NCBI GenBank assembly: GCA_000750105.3
Contig: JPHH03000091.1
Span: forward strand, 1-64,000
DNA length: 64,000 nucleotides
Direction of reading: 5' to 3'
DNA from: Tolypocladium sp. Sup5 PDA-1
Taxonomy: Eukaryota > Ascomycota > Sordariomycetes > Hypocreales > Ophiocordycipitaceae
Within the stretch, counting starts at the first letter, position 1. Every line of letters begins with the position of its first letter. Positions 41,038-51,000 of the stretch are shown here, piece after piece. Position numbers and translations under genes: made by a program. Below the pieces are notes generated by a model. The model made no database searches, was not told the origin of the DNA, and saw nothing but the letters and a program-made list of their open reading frames with translations.

Positions 41038-42228
41038 TTACCATCTCACAGTTTGTAACTCCTCATGAATAGCACTTGCCCCCCGGCGGCATCTGAAGTT
41101 GATCTTCAATGCCATGCAGTCTAGCTCGATCTCATCACCCTCTTGCGCGAAAGGGCGATCCAAGTAAGATGGCAAAGGGCGGCTAGAAGAATATATCCCT
41201 CTCTGCACGTTGAAATAGGGCATTGTGAAACCGACGGAGGTAAGGCTAGGCCAGGGTTTCCGCATAGCTCCTGGGCTCAACAAGTGGCAATCCGTAGGAT
41301 CACTCCCAGGACTATGAACCATGAAGCGTTTCTCAGCACTGCCTGTACCCCGCTCTTCGTGCTTCACTGGACACATTTGTATTGCCGAAACCCCTTTTTG
41401 CCTTGGCGGATAGGCACACACAACATCGATCCTGCTGTCGTTCAGGATGTTCGACCTTTCCCAACGAATATCTGCGCCAGATGGAATCGCAGTGCCAAAA
41501 TCGAAGTTGAAGTCACCGCTCGTGCCGGGGATAGGTATGATGGTCCCATTAAACCACGCTCTCTTAGAATGGCGGACTTTCGTAGATTCAGGGGTAGACG
41601 TCGAAAATATGACATCCCCATCCGCCTTGAGCCAGTATGATCTCTGATACCGGCTGAGCCCGAGGGCAATTTCCTTGGATACTCTGGCAAACAGCCAGAT
41701 TCTCAACGTGTGACGGCCTTTGCCCTTTTTCCAGTACAGTTGAGGATATCTGTGTCTTTGTCGTAGGTTGTCCAAATCAGCTCCCATGAGCATGATCGTA
41801 TGACCCTTACTTATCATAAGTTCAATCCAAGGGGCGTATTCCGGAATGTCTCTTATTGGCGTCACATATTTGTTGACAATGTTCTGCCAATCTTTCCAGT
41901 GCAGCCGGCCACCAAGAAGTGATAGAAGTAGAGCCGAGTCCGATGCCGATAGGTGTGACAGGATCGATTCCAAAACCGGCCAAATACATAGCCAATGTCC
42001 TTGGCTGACAGTAGTAGCACCGTCAAGCTCAGGGAGGGTGGCACCCCGCACAGATCTGGTGTTGCTCGCGGCATTATCCATTCGGAGGTCTATGAGAACA
42101 GAATTGCCTGATGTGATTGTCGTATCGACTACTGTGCTCGCTCGGTCTTTGGGGGATGTGTTGCGGTAGGAAGTTGGTAGGAATGGGTCGGTGCTCATGA
42201 CCGGACGGTGACGGGGCGAAGTGGTCAA
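41038..42228 (-). CDS. conserved-looking hypothetical protein, F-box-like N-terminus possible
   Basis: One uninterrupted frame of 396 codons; MSTDPFLPTSYRN at residue 11 is an equally good start. A disordered Ser/Thr/Arg stretch covers residues 1-70. Next, WPVLESILSHLSASDSALLL resembles the first helices of fungal F-box-like domains, and IPEYAPWIELMISKGHTIML follows. The rest is beta-rich with a Tyr-Trp pattern (QRSYWLKADGDVIFSTSTPE, AWFNGTIIPIPGTSGDFNFD). The likeness to F-box is weak, so substrate-adaptor function is only a guess. No signal peptide or membrane helix. The gene is intact and is a good candidate for expression. Confidence 0.6.
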   Translation of the reverse strand: MTTSPRHRPVMSTDPFLPTSYRNTSPKDRASTVVDTTITSGNSVLIDLRMDNAASNTRSVRGATLPELDGATTVSQGHWLCIWPVLESILSHLSASDSALLLSLLGGRLHWKDWQNIVNKYVTPIRDIPEYAPWIELMISKGHTIMLMGADLDNLRQRHRYPQLYWKKGKGRHTLRIWLFARVSKEIALGLSRYQRSYWLKADGDVIFSTSTPESTKVRHSKRAWFNGTIIPIPGTSGDFNFDFGTAIPSGADIRWERSNILNDSRIDVVCAYPPRQKGVSAIQMCPVKHEERGTGSAEKRFMVHSPGSDPTDCHLLSPGAMRKPWPSLTSVGFTMPYFNVQRGIYSSSRPLPSYLDRPFAQEGDEIELDCMALKINFRCRRGASAIHEELQTVRW

Positions 42229-42634
42229 ATGTCGATGGCAATGTGCGAGGAGGAGGGACAGAGGAGCCCGGGTAGTAGGGGGGATGCCGGGCTTGTACTT
42301 ATAGGCAAGACAATCAGGATTTGCATATGCCGTCTTCGTACGGGCCCACCGGAGGCTGCCTTCGAGTCTCCCATGCCCACCAACTTCCAGTCATGCGTAG
42401 CCCGCGAGCTTGTTCCACAAATAAACTTGGTTGGAAGGCTGCGATCTCTATTGGTGTTCCAGCTCCAACTCCTCCCACCTACGACTCATGGACATGAGCC
42501 CATTGCTTGACTCATATAGCGTCCCCATTCTCTCCCGCATCAATACGCTGGTCTGGTCCTTGTGCTGCCATCATCGACCGCGACCATAACACAATCAGAC
42601 CTCATCACGATTCACCATCGTAACCCTTGTCGAT
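42229..42634. other. intergenic, probable divergent promoter region
   Basis: About 400 bases between a minus-strand gene and a plus-strand relic. No motif recognised beyond pyrimidine-rich leader before 42635. Confidence 0.3.
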
Positions 42635-43710
42635 ATGGCGCCGCCTCCCCATGACACCGGCAGGCCTCAGCGGCAGGCCAGCCCGTTTCCCATGGTGGCG
42701 ACCGAGGCGCCGACCATTGAGGTGGCTAGTCAAGCCGGGGACGACGACGAGTTCGACCTGACCGAGGAACCCTTCAACGACGGGTCCACGAGCGATACGT
42801 CGAGCGTGTACGCGTGCACTTACGACAACGATGACAGGAGCATGACCGCGAGGACATGAAGCACGCCATGCTCATGGAGCTAACGAACGGGACGTTATTT
42901 TACTGGCCCGTGGGGGACAATCCGCAGTCTATCCTGGATATCGGGACGGAGATGGATGAGTGACCCTTCATGATACGGCCCGAGTTCAGACTGACGCTGG
43001 GACAGGCATCTGAGCGATTGAAGGTTGGCTCACATGGAGCGCCTCATATGAGCGGCGAAGGTTGCTGACTCTTGTATTTGGCGACAGGTTTACCAGCGCG
43101 CGAGTCTGCGGCATCGACCTGACGCCCATTCAGCCGCTATGGGTGCCCCCGAATGTCGAGTTCCTGGTCGACGACTGCGAGCAGGACTGGCTCGTGAGGA
43201 ACGTTGACCTCGTCCACTTTCGCCCCATTGCGGTTATCCTCAAGGACATGGGTCTCGTCCTAGATCACGCGTACGAGTAGGTGTTGATTCTCATACTCAC
43301 TTCTCACTCGGATGGCCTCTTGCACGTTCCGTATTCCGGCTAACTGAGAACCTAGGAGCCTGCGCCCCGGCGGCTGGATCGAGTTCCACGAGCTCCACGG
43401 CGTTCCTAGCTACGACGATGCCACCATGCCCGGCGACGACCCCTTCAAGAAGCTCTACCGGACGGCCGAGGAGGCCTACCAAAAGTTCGGCATGAGCACC
43501 ACTATCGCGGCGCGCCTCGAGCCCCTCCTGCGCGAAGCGGGCTTCACCAACGTCCACTGCAAGGTGCTCAAGGTGCCCATCGGCGTGTGGGCCAAGGACA
43601 AGACGATGCGTCTCATTGGCTTATTGTACCAGAAGACGGCGGTGCTCGAGTTCATCTTGACGTTTGCGGGGCGGCCGTTTGAGGCGCGGGGCTGGATCCG
43701 ACCGAGGTAA
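42635..43710 (+). pseudogene. LaeA-like SAM-dependent methyltransferase relic
   Basis: The first frame starts at ATG 42635 (Pro/Asp-rich leader, then SSVYACTYDNDDR). A one-base shift leads to HDREDMKHAMLMELTNGTLF and NPQSILDIGT, the SAM-binding motif I. This is then cut by a TGA near 42961. After about 110 bases the match resumes with RVCGIDLTPIQPLWVPPNVE and FLVDDCEQDW. A 79-nt intron (43277-43355, CTAAC branch, CCTAG) joins AYE to SLRPGGWIEFHELHG, then FGMSTTIAARLEPLLREAGF and VLKVPIGVWAKDK. The second GxG of motif I, and about 15 residues before HDRED, are lost. So this is a dead member of the large LaeA-like family, whose members affect secondary metabolism or are of unknown role. Confidence 0.65.
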
Positions 43711-44300
43711 CCGATCAACCTGGCCATGGCGCGCAAGGGACTCGAGGATTCCAACGTTCACCGGCGCGTTAACTGTTACTTTTGGTATGCGCAAAAGTCG
43801 GCGGGGCATGCGACCTAGCGATGGATCAGGGGAATTAAATAGAGAGACGGGCTATGGATGCCAGTGACTAGAGAGGCACGGCTATGAGTGGGTTGGAGAA
43901 GTGACTTACCGCACTTGACGGGCGGGATAAAGAAGATAAGGAGGAACCAATCACCTACCAAGACCTGCATGTGAAACAAGGAATGCAGCATAGAGTTGGC
44001 ATGATATGTAACAAGCGTCCAGCATCGACCTTCTTTGAGGCGTATCTCACACGTATGATCAGTCCGGCACGACCTAAACTGGCCTGTCCTAAACTGGCCC
44101 GTTATGATGGAGGTTGACGTGCGTCACAACTTGAACAATGCGCCACTGTCTGCCATCCTGAAATCATTGCCAGTGGCACAGGAATCAAAGTAATTGAGCA
44201 ACATTTGGATTGTTGGCTTCGATGCTGGATGCCCGTTGGGAGCGATATATATTTGAACGGACAAGTACCAATAAATTTTCAAGATTCCTGAGCAGCCAAA
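43711..44300. other. intergenic with putative promoter of the secreted protein gene
   Basis: Near 44076-44101 CCTAAACTGGCC occurs twice in tandem. A TATA-like GATATATATTTG lies at about 44244, some 57 bases before the ATG at 44301, and is the best core-promoter candidate in the window. Confidence 0.4.
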
Positions 44301-44966
44301 ATGAATTTGCCTTGGTACTCTCTTTTCATAGCTTCGATAGTCTCCGGTGCTGCAAGTGGCAGCAGTACAACCAGCAATAGTCTGGGGATGACCCTCGACT
44401 GCGGACCTTCGTCCACCAAGTCAGCCTCTGAATCAGCCAAGACCTCAGCATCATGTCCGTCATCCGCCTCTACACTTGGGGAAGCAACGGACACCGTAGC
44501 TAAGTCGTCAACTGCGAGCAGTTGTATTGTTCTTCCATCGTCCTCAGCGACAAGGTCGAGGGCTACAACATATCCTTCGGAGACGGCAGAAGTTCAGTTA
44601 CAAGATTGTCACGAGAAGACCGAGAAGAAAGTAAATGATACTTTACTCTTGAACTATGCCTCGTACTTCTGCGATGGATCTCTAGGTATATATATGATAC
44701 CGGGCGAGGAGTATGTCCAGTGTATCCGTGACGGACACGAAAACATCGAGTATACATTCAACATCACCAACAATCGACAGTGCTCAGGTATAGAGCCACC
44801 TATACCCGGTGGGATCTACCCAGACAATAGCACGCGGCGAGATGAGTTGGTAAATGAATGCCAACGCATCATGTGGGAAGCTGGGGCACAGTGTTGGGAG
44901 AAGAATGGTGGAAAGGGTGGCATTGTTAGGGCGGGCTGCATGGACTACAATCTCAAGATAGCTTAG
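44301..44966 (+). CDS. secreted Ser/Thr-rich protein with C-terminal NGGxGG Cys domain
   Basis: A single exon of 221 residues. Residues 1-20 are a signal peptide (MNLPWYSLFIASIVSGAASG). Residues 20-95 are Ser/Thr-rich, likely O-glycosylated. The C-terminal 125 residues hold eight Cys. They end with ECQRIMWEAGAQCWEKNGGK then GGIVRAGCMDY, that is C-x(10)-C-x(3)-NGGxGG-x(4)-C-x(2)-Y. This is nearly the same spacing as the domain encoded at 6903-7394 (C-x(10)-C-NNGGxGG-x(5)-C-x(2)-Y). The gene is intact. The protein is probably extracellular or wall-bound; an effector or carbohydrate-binding role is inference from the domain's occurrence in chitinases. Confidence 0.65.
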   Translation: MNLPWYSLFIASIVSGAASGSSTTSNSLGMTLDCGPSSTKSASESAKTSASCPSSASTLGEATDTVAKSSTASSCIVLPSSSATRSRATTYPSETAEVQLQDCHEKTEKKVNDTLLLNYASYFCDGSLGIYMIPGEEYVQCIRDGHENIEYTFNITNNRQCSGIEPPIPGGIYPDNSTRRDELVNECQRIMWEAGAQCWEKNGGKGGIVRAGCMDYNLKIA

Positions 44967-46095
44967 ATCTGACTGGACAAGTCAAATACTATACACGTTA
45001 CTTTGAATTCAACTGGCATTGCTTAAATAGACGCCTTCCCGAACACGCTGTAATGGCCGTGCTGAGTCGGGACATCCCTCACGACCTCACCGCCTCAGCC
45101 GATAGCATAGCTGGAGGCGTTGCCAAGTATCACTTTGTGAAAGCTGCGGCCCAGTATGCGCATGACATAGTCCGTATCGTGGTTTTACGACATCGTCGTC
45201 TCCGATGCGACGCGTTGCCAAATTGCGTGGTATGCCCCTTTCTATCCCATCAGGCTCGAGAAGTTCCAGATTTGCCTTCCCACAACATCCAGCCTGGGAT
45301 TAACGGGCGTTGACTTTTCGGCACTGCTTGCTATCCAACGACATCGTCTACAAACCCAGCGAGACAGCATCTCCTCGATGCTTTCGAGAAGACCTTTGAC
45401 CTCGTACAGCGGCGACACCTTTGTCAGCTCTGGCGCCGAGCTCTGAAGCATTATGCGCTATGCAACAGAAGCCCTGAAGGCTCCATTGTTGTGACGAAAG
45501 CTTCCACGAGACCGAGGAATTGAACCTCTGTGAATTGTGGGGCACTCAGTCTTTAGATTAATATCCAGTCTTGGCTGAGAGAAACGCCAGAGGGCTGGCT
45601 GGAAGTTGGGACAACGGTGCGTTCGATAATGCGCCAGGTGCCTGGTGTCAGATCGAGCTGTTGACTTCGGTCTGTGAAAAAGCAAGGAAAACACTAGCTA
45701 GGCACGGAGTCAGAGGGAAGCTAAAGAGGGGACGATTTCTCTGATAGCAAGGCAGTCCAGGCAGGCTTAAATTGATCAAGAATTGGGACCCCGATGCTGT
45801 ATTTTACCCCTGAAAATTGACACCTGAATTGGAACCGCACAACGCGACTTCTGGGCTCATTGCCGTTGTCGCGCCGAACTGTTTGCAGGCCGTGATAGCC
45901 AGGCTTGAATACAGTCAGCGGATACTTCTTGTATAATGCTTTCTACTTCAGAGGCTATCTGGTTGATGCTCCAAAGTAAACTGAAATGAGACCCTGTTGA
46001 TTCTGATCCGGGTGACTTGGGAAGATAAGTTGATGTATCCGACATGATTGTGTGTCGTTGCTTTCTACCTTCGGTTTCAAGCTAGACAGGACACA
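44967..46095. other. intergenic, nothing recognised
   Basis: Over 1.1 kb with short frames only (45053-45313, 45458-45694 and others). A B-box-like GGTTCAATTCC on the minus strand near 45510 does not sit in a tRNA fold. Confidence 0.35.
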
Positions 46096-46351
46096 ATGTC
46101 ATTTCCCCGCTCGATCTTCGATCCAGAATTGCCCGCCCATCGTTGGCCAAATCTGGTGTGCTTTTGGCCAACGATCATTTGTGGATGGTAGCTGACGACA
46201 GCCGTTTACAGTACCGACAAGCGAGAACTCGGAGGACTGTTTGAAGTTCCAAAGACCTTTTTGACTTAGCAGCACCACGAATCTACGGTGCGCACGAATT
46301 GACGATTTGGGTGTCGGATGAGGCTCGCGTGTGTGAGGTTCAGCTCAGTTC

Positions 46352-47122
46352 GTGGAGGCCTACAACGCCAAACTGAGCGCCAGACTAGCCGAGAGGAAAA
46401 GATCACGCTCGCCAGCTGAACGTCGATGCCGCGAAGCGGAGGAAAGGATCGCGGAATTCAACGCCAATCTGGAGCGCCAAAATCGATTGACTCCAGAAGA
46501 GAAGCTCGAAGAGGATGGAAAAGAATTTTCATTGGCTCTGGAGAAGAGACCCAACACACTTCTAGTCTTGCAGTTTACTCCAGCGCCCGTGTTTCGCAGG
46601 GCCCGATGTCGTGTGCGCGAGTACCTCTATGGCCACTCCGATAGCGAAAACGCAGCCGAAATTCGAAACAAATACCGTATCGCACTCGAATGGGATGGAC
46701 AGTCCCAAACCGAGTATTATCACGTTCGATGTATGGAATGCATGATACCTTTGGCGCCCCTGGCCCGTTTGCAGTTCAAACTTGAAGGAAAATCCACAGG
46801 GGTTCTCCTAGTAGGCAAATGGATGGAAAACCGCGGTCGAATAAACATCGATAAGATTGTGGCATACATCGGCAGGGCAACTGCTTACTATCAATGGCAC
46901 GGAAAGAATCGACGAGTTCTCCAATATCGAGCTGCGCCATCAAATTTCCTGCACAACGGATCCGCCTCACTGCGGTTGCCCTGTGTGCACGGTGGAACTC
47001 CGTATAAACACGGCGATATTGTGCAGTTTACCAAGAGGCCCCATCGATCGCCAACCGGCTTGGTCCTCGGGCACCTTTCGATGCTTACCCTTGTCATTAT
47101 TTTGCTGCAATTGCGCCTGTAG
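46352..47122 (+). CDS. conserved-looking fungal hypothetical protein, first exon uncertain, possible frameshift
   Basis: The open frame has no ATG at its left end; it follows a good acceptor (GCTCAG, near 46345), so a first exon must lie upstream. An ATG at 46096 (MSFPRSIFDPELPAHRWPNL) with a GTGTGC donor would join in phase. The body has a charged coiled region (AERRCREAEERIAEFNANLE), then FRRARCRVREYLYG and TEYYHVRCMECMIPLAPL, with Cys and His spaced like a small zinc site. Near 46905 the frame probably changes: the alternative frame reads RIDEFSNIELRHQISCTTDP and HCGCPVC, more protein-like than the annotated end. This may be a real frameshift or an assembly indel. No function assigned. Confidence 0.4.
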   Translation: MEAYNAKLSARLAERKRSRSPAERRCREAEERIAEFNANLERQNRLTPEEKLEEDGKEFSLALEKRPNTLLVLQFTPAPVFRRARCRVREYLYGHSDSENAAEIRNKYRIALEWDGQSQTEYYHVRCMECMIPLAPLARLQFKLEGKSTGVLLVGKWMENRGRINIDKIVAYIGRATAYYQWHGKNRRVLQYRAAPSNFLHNGSASLRLPCVHGGTPYKHGDIVQFTKRPHRSPTGLVLGHLSMLTLVIILLQLRL

Positions 47123-47352
47123 AGACTCAACAACGGTGGCGTCCATGTATCGTGAAGCTTGCCGCGTGAATACGCCGCGCCGCGGGGATTACATGCATAT
47201 TACCCCGACGGGAGGACTCCAGCCCGTGAGTCACGGAGGATGCTGCGCAGCGACTCCCGCCCCGCGTCCTTAGAGAAGAGCTCACGGGCCGATGCGAGCG
47301 TGGCATCCGCTGAAGGCAAACTCCGCGAGCGGGTAAAGGGGGAGGGAAGACC

Positions 47353-48050
47353 ATGGTGGCGGGCTTGACAGTGCCCCTTGGAGCACGCCCGAGCGTAGGC
47401 GCGGGACTGTGGCTACAAGGCGGCATCGGTCACCTGGCTAAGCTACACGGGCTCTCGTGCGACGCCATTGTCGGTGCCGTGGTGGTCAGCATCGCCTCTA
47501 GTCAGGCCCTCTACGTCGGCCATGTACCAAGCCAACACCGGCCGGCCGGTGCCGTGCAACCGGAAATGAAAACGATCTGTTATGGGCGATAAAGGGCGCC
47601 GGGACCAACTTTGGTATCGTGGTCAGCGTTACTTTCAAGGCTTACGCGGCTCCGACCTATTCGATTCGAAACTGGGTTATTCCGCTGAGCGACAACCTCG
47701 AGGCGCGACTCAGGCTAAGCGATTTTGATGAATTCGTCGCCGGGGAGCTCCCGCGGAACTTTTCTGTAGACGCCTATCTGTATTGGGACACAGACAAGCT
47801 GCGTCTTGGCGTGACCATGTTCGAAACATCCACGACTAGGCTCACCTTTGAAACACCCACGCCCGCGTCCGTAGGTAGAATTTTGGGGCTGGAAGACGAT
47901 TATAAGACTGTGGACGGCGTCGGTTTGTTTGAGACCGATATGTACATGTCCGGGATGCATGGCGGGCACGGCGGCAGCAAGACCTCCTCGTTCAAGCGAT
48001 GTTTATTCCTGAAGCGTCCGCGGAGCAGGGTGATTGATATCCGGAAATGA
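47353..48050 (+). pseudogene. FAD-linked oxidase (BBE-like) relic
   Basis: Frame 1 reads RPSVGAGLWLQGGIGHLAKL and HGLSCDAIVGAVVV, the end of the FAD-binding PCMH-type fold. A one-base shift near 47570 leads to DLLWAIKGAGTNFGIVVSVT, the typical motif after that fold, and then SIRNWVIPLS, FSVDAYLYWDTDKLRLGVTM and MYMSGMHGGHGGSKTSSFKR. A stop at 48050 falls where relatives continue for about 100 residues. So the N-terminus is partial, a frameshift is present and the C-terminus is gone. The family comprises flavin oxidases related to berberine bridge enzyme, often in secondary metabolism. It lies tail to tail against the helicase gene, 46 bases away. Confidence 0.6.
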
Positions 48051-48096
48051 GTCCGCCAATACAAACCTCGTTCATCCCCAGAGTGAAAAGCTACAC

Positions 48097-51000
48097 CTAT
48101 TCCATCTCCATTGCACGACTGATACCGGACACCATCTGGTGGTCGCGGCCGCCGAGGCGAGCTCCGCATTCGTGGCACCGAGCCAGCTCCATCGGCATGC
48201 CACACTCGCCGATCGCGAACTGGAAACATACGGTTAGCGCATGTCTGCGGGCTCATTCAACCTGCTAGGGAGGATCTTACCGTATGGCCGTTCGGACACT
48301 TGTACCAGTGGCCCGAGTGGGTGGCGATGCCCCCCGCTCCGCTGACCATTGCAACCTTGATCGCCGCAAGCTCCTCCGCCGTGACGGGCTCGTACCACTC
48401 GCGGCCTAGGAACCGTTGAGCCCCTTCAACGTCCTTCTGGAGCTGCTCGGCACCGTCGAATGGCGAATTGCACATGTTCTCCGCGCTGTCAAGCAGTCTC
48501 TGAGCCGTGGTGATGTGGGCCGCAACGCTTTGCGCGTTTTCGACGCGACTCTGGTAGGACGACTGGAGGCACTTGGCAACTGTAGCGTAAATAAGACTGC
48601 CTAGGATCGCGAGTCTCAGAAGGCTGTTGGCCGAGCTCTCCTTCACGAAAGCCTCGCAATCCTTCAGGAGGGCCTTGACAGATTGATCAGGCAGTTGGCC
48701 AAGCTGTGATGCATCGGCTCCTTCTGTCTTGGAGATCAGACAGAATTGGTCAGTGAGTATGGTGGCTTGGATTCTGAGTCGTGCCAGTCGTCCACCAAGC
48801 ATCACGCGCTTTTCTACGGCCGGCTTCGGTGCATCATCTAGCGCGAGGCCGACCAACCGAGAGTCAAGTGGCTCTCGAGACTTGGCTTCTAGGATGGCGT
48901 CGAAGAGCTTCTTCGAAGGCTGCTGCTCAATACTCATGGCTTCGCAGAACTTGGAGGTTTGTCGCTCAAGCTGCTTGAGTTCCTTGTATCGCTCCGACAA
49001 GCGATTCTTCGCCGTCTGATTTCGCCATGACGGTACGCCGGGTAGTGGATCGCGGCTCTGTTCCGACAGCGTGTTTCCTCGAGTCTCTTGGAGAGCCTTT
49101 CCCGCAGCCTCAATGCGTTGCTCCAGGGTCTCCAGCTCGCTCAGCCCTTTCAAAAAGAACCTCTTCGACGTCTCGTCCAAGACAGCCGCGTTGATGATCC
49201 GGTTGTACCGCTGGGTGGCAAACTGCCTTATGGGTCTCTTGCAATCCGGACAGCAAGGCACCGGCAAGAGGGCAGATGGCTCCAAAAGACCGGCGAACCT
49301 GCCCGCCACGTCAGCGGAATACACGGCGCCTAATCTCACCAGCCCGTCAAGCGACTCGGCGGTGAAGAAGTGGCCACAGCCAAGAACGACGATGGGCGTT
49401 TCGTCGAGATCGATGTCCTTGTAGGATTTGAACTCGAGCAGGTCGACACGGTCGTTGGCCCTTGAGCCACAATCCTGGCAATATTTCTCGGGGCAGGGCT
49501 CGCCACACAGTCCGGGACATCGATGTCCGCAGCCGAGCGTCTTAGAGCATCTCTCGTCGCAAGGGAGGCGGTTGCAAGGTGCCGCGCACGGCATGGAGCA
49601 GCGGCCCTGATGCTCGCAGTGCCAAGCGCACCTCTCTATGCATGGGGCGCACGGCTCTAGGCACTTGAGAGAACATCGCGAGTGCGCACAGCGCACCTAG
49701 ATAGCGAGTCAGCGACGAAACAGAATGAAACACCAGAGAGCTGTCGATGGTTAAAGCACGCAGCAGTGACGAACCTCGCAGGGGCTTTCGCATGGAGAAC
49801 ATGGCTCGCTGGCGTGACAGCGTCGGCGGCACATGTGGTTGCAGGTATTGCGAGGCCTACCGCAAGCCTTCTTGCAGGTTTGGTGGCTTTCGCTGCCGGT
49901 GCCGTCCCTGGCTTGGCCCGTGCAGGTACCGCAAGTGCCGGGGCAAGTATGACCGCACTCCAGGATTTGTTTGCATGGAGTGGGACAGAGAAACACTGTC
50001 GAGCCCACATCGTTGAAACAGCTCGTGCTCAAACATGGCTGCAGACCGGGACGCTCTTCTTCACCTCAACAACGCACTGTATGTCGCCCAGCCTCAGTGT
50101 TTCAAAACACGGAACGCCATCCTTCTTGTGTCCGCAGGGAAGCTCGACTTGATCCAAGAGCACGTGGCAAGGTCCACACTTTTCCCCACACAGCTTGGGA
50201 CATGTGTGGTTGCAGGTGAGCCGGACACGCGGACAAGGTTGCGGACAGAAGAAGATGTCATGCATCGCCTCCGAGTGGCATTTCGCCTGGCACTTATGGC
50301 CGCACTTTTCGAGCCGCCGGTCGCAAGGAAGCAAGCATCCGCCTTCCGGACTATGCCGCAAAAAGTCGTCGGGCTCGCCGCACTGGATTGGCGTGTCTCT
50401 GTGGCGGGGACAGCAAAGGTTGAAGGACCGTCCCACAGCTCCGGCTTCGTCAAGCTGTCGGCGTACGTCAACCCACATGGGGATATTCGCGTATGTGTCG
50501 GCGTTGCCGATTAGGTACATGCCATGCTGCGCCCGGCTGAGCAGTACGTTGATACGATTCTTGGTCCTGAGAAACCCAGCTCTGCGTTCCTGGTTACTTC
50601 GAACCAGGGAGACGACGATGATCTTGGCCTCTTCGCCCTGGAAGTTGTCGACGGTGGCGAGGCGTAGTGACTCTATTAGGCGTCTTTTCTGAAGCTGGCT
50701 CTGTGTAGCCCTCTCTTCGGCGGCCCCGAGATCGAAATCCTCCCTTGCCAGAGTCTCCTCATCACGGTCGCTCAAGCAGATATCGAAATCGCCGCTCAGA
50801 GCCGCTCGCAACTTTTGCAGCTGTCCAGTGTAGGGAGTCAGGACCGCGATGTCCGTGCTTCTGTATTCACCCTGTCGTACGAGATGTCCAACCAGGGCTT
50901 TGGTCATGCCAACCTCCCACTCGTTGCTGTGCGACTTGAGGCGTCCATCGTCGCTCGAAGTATCCTCCATGTTGTTATGGTCGAGCCAGAAGACGTTCTC

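Noticed and set aside
45500..45530. tRNA-like B box GGTTCAATTCC on the minus strand
   Set aside because: The sequence upstream gives no matching acceptor stem, D arm or anticodon arm; the T stem pairs only four bases.
49071..50692. Several plus-strand frames over the helicase gene
   Set aside because: They are antisense shadows of conserved helicase and zinc-finger sequence.
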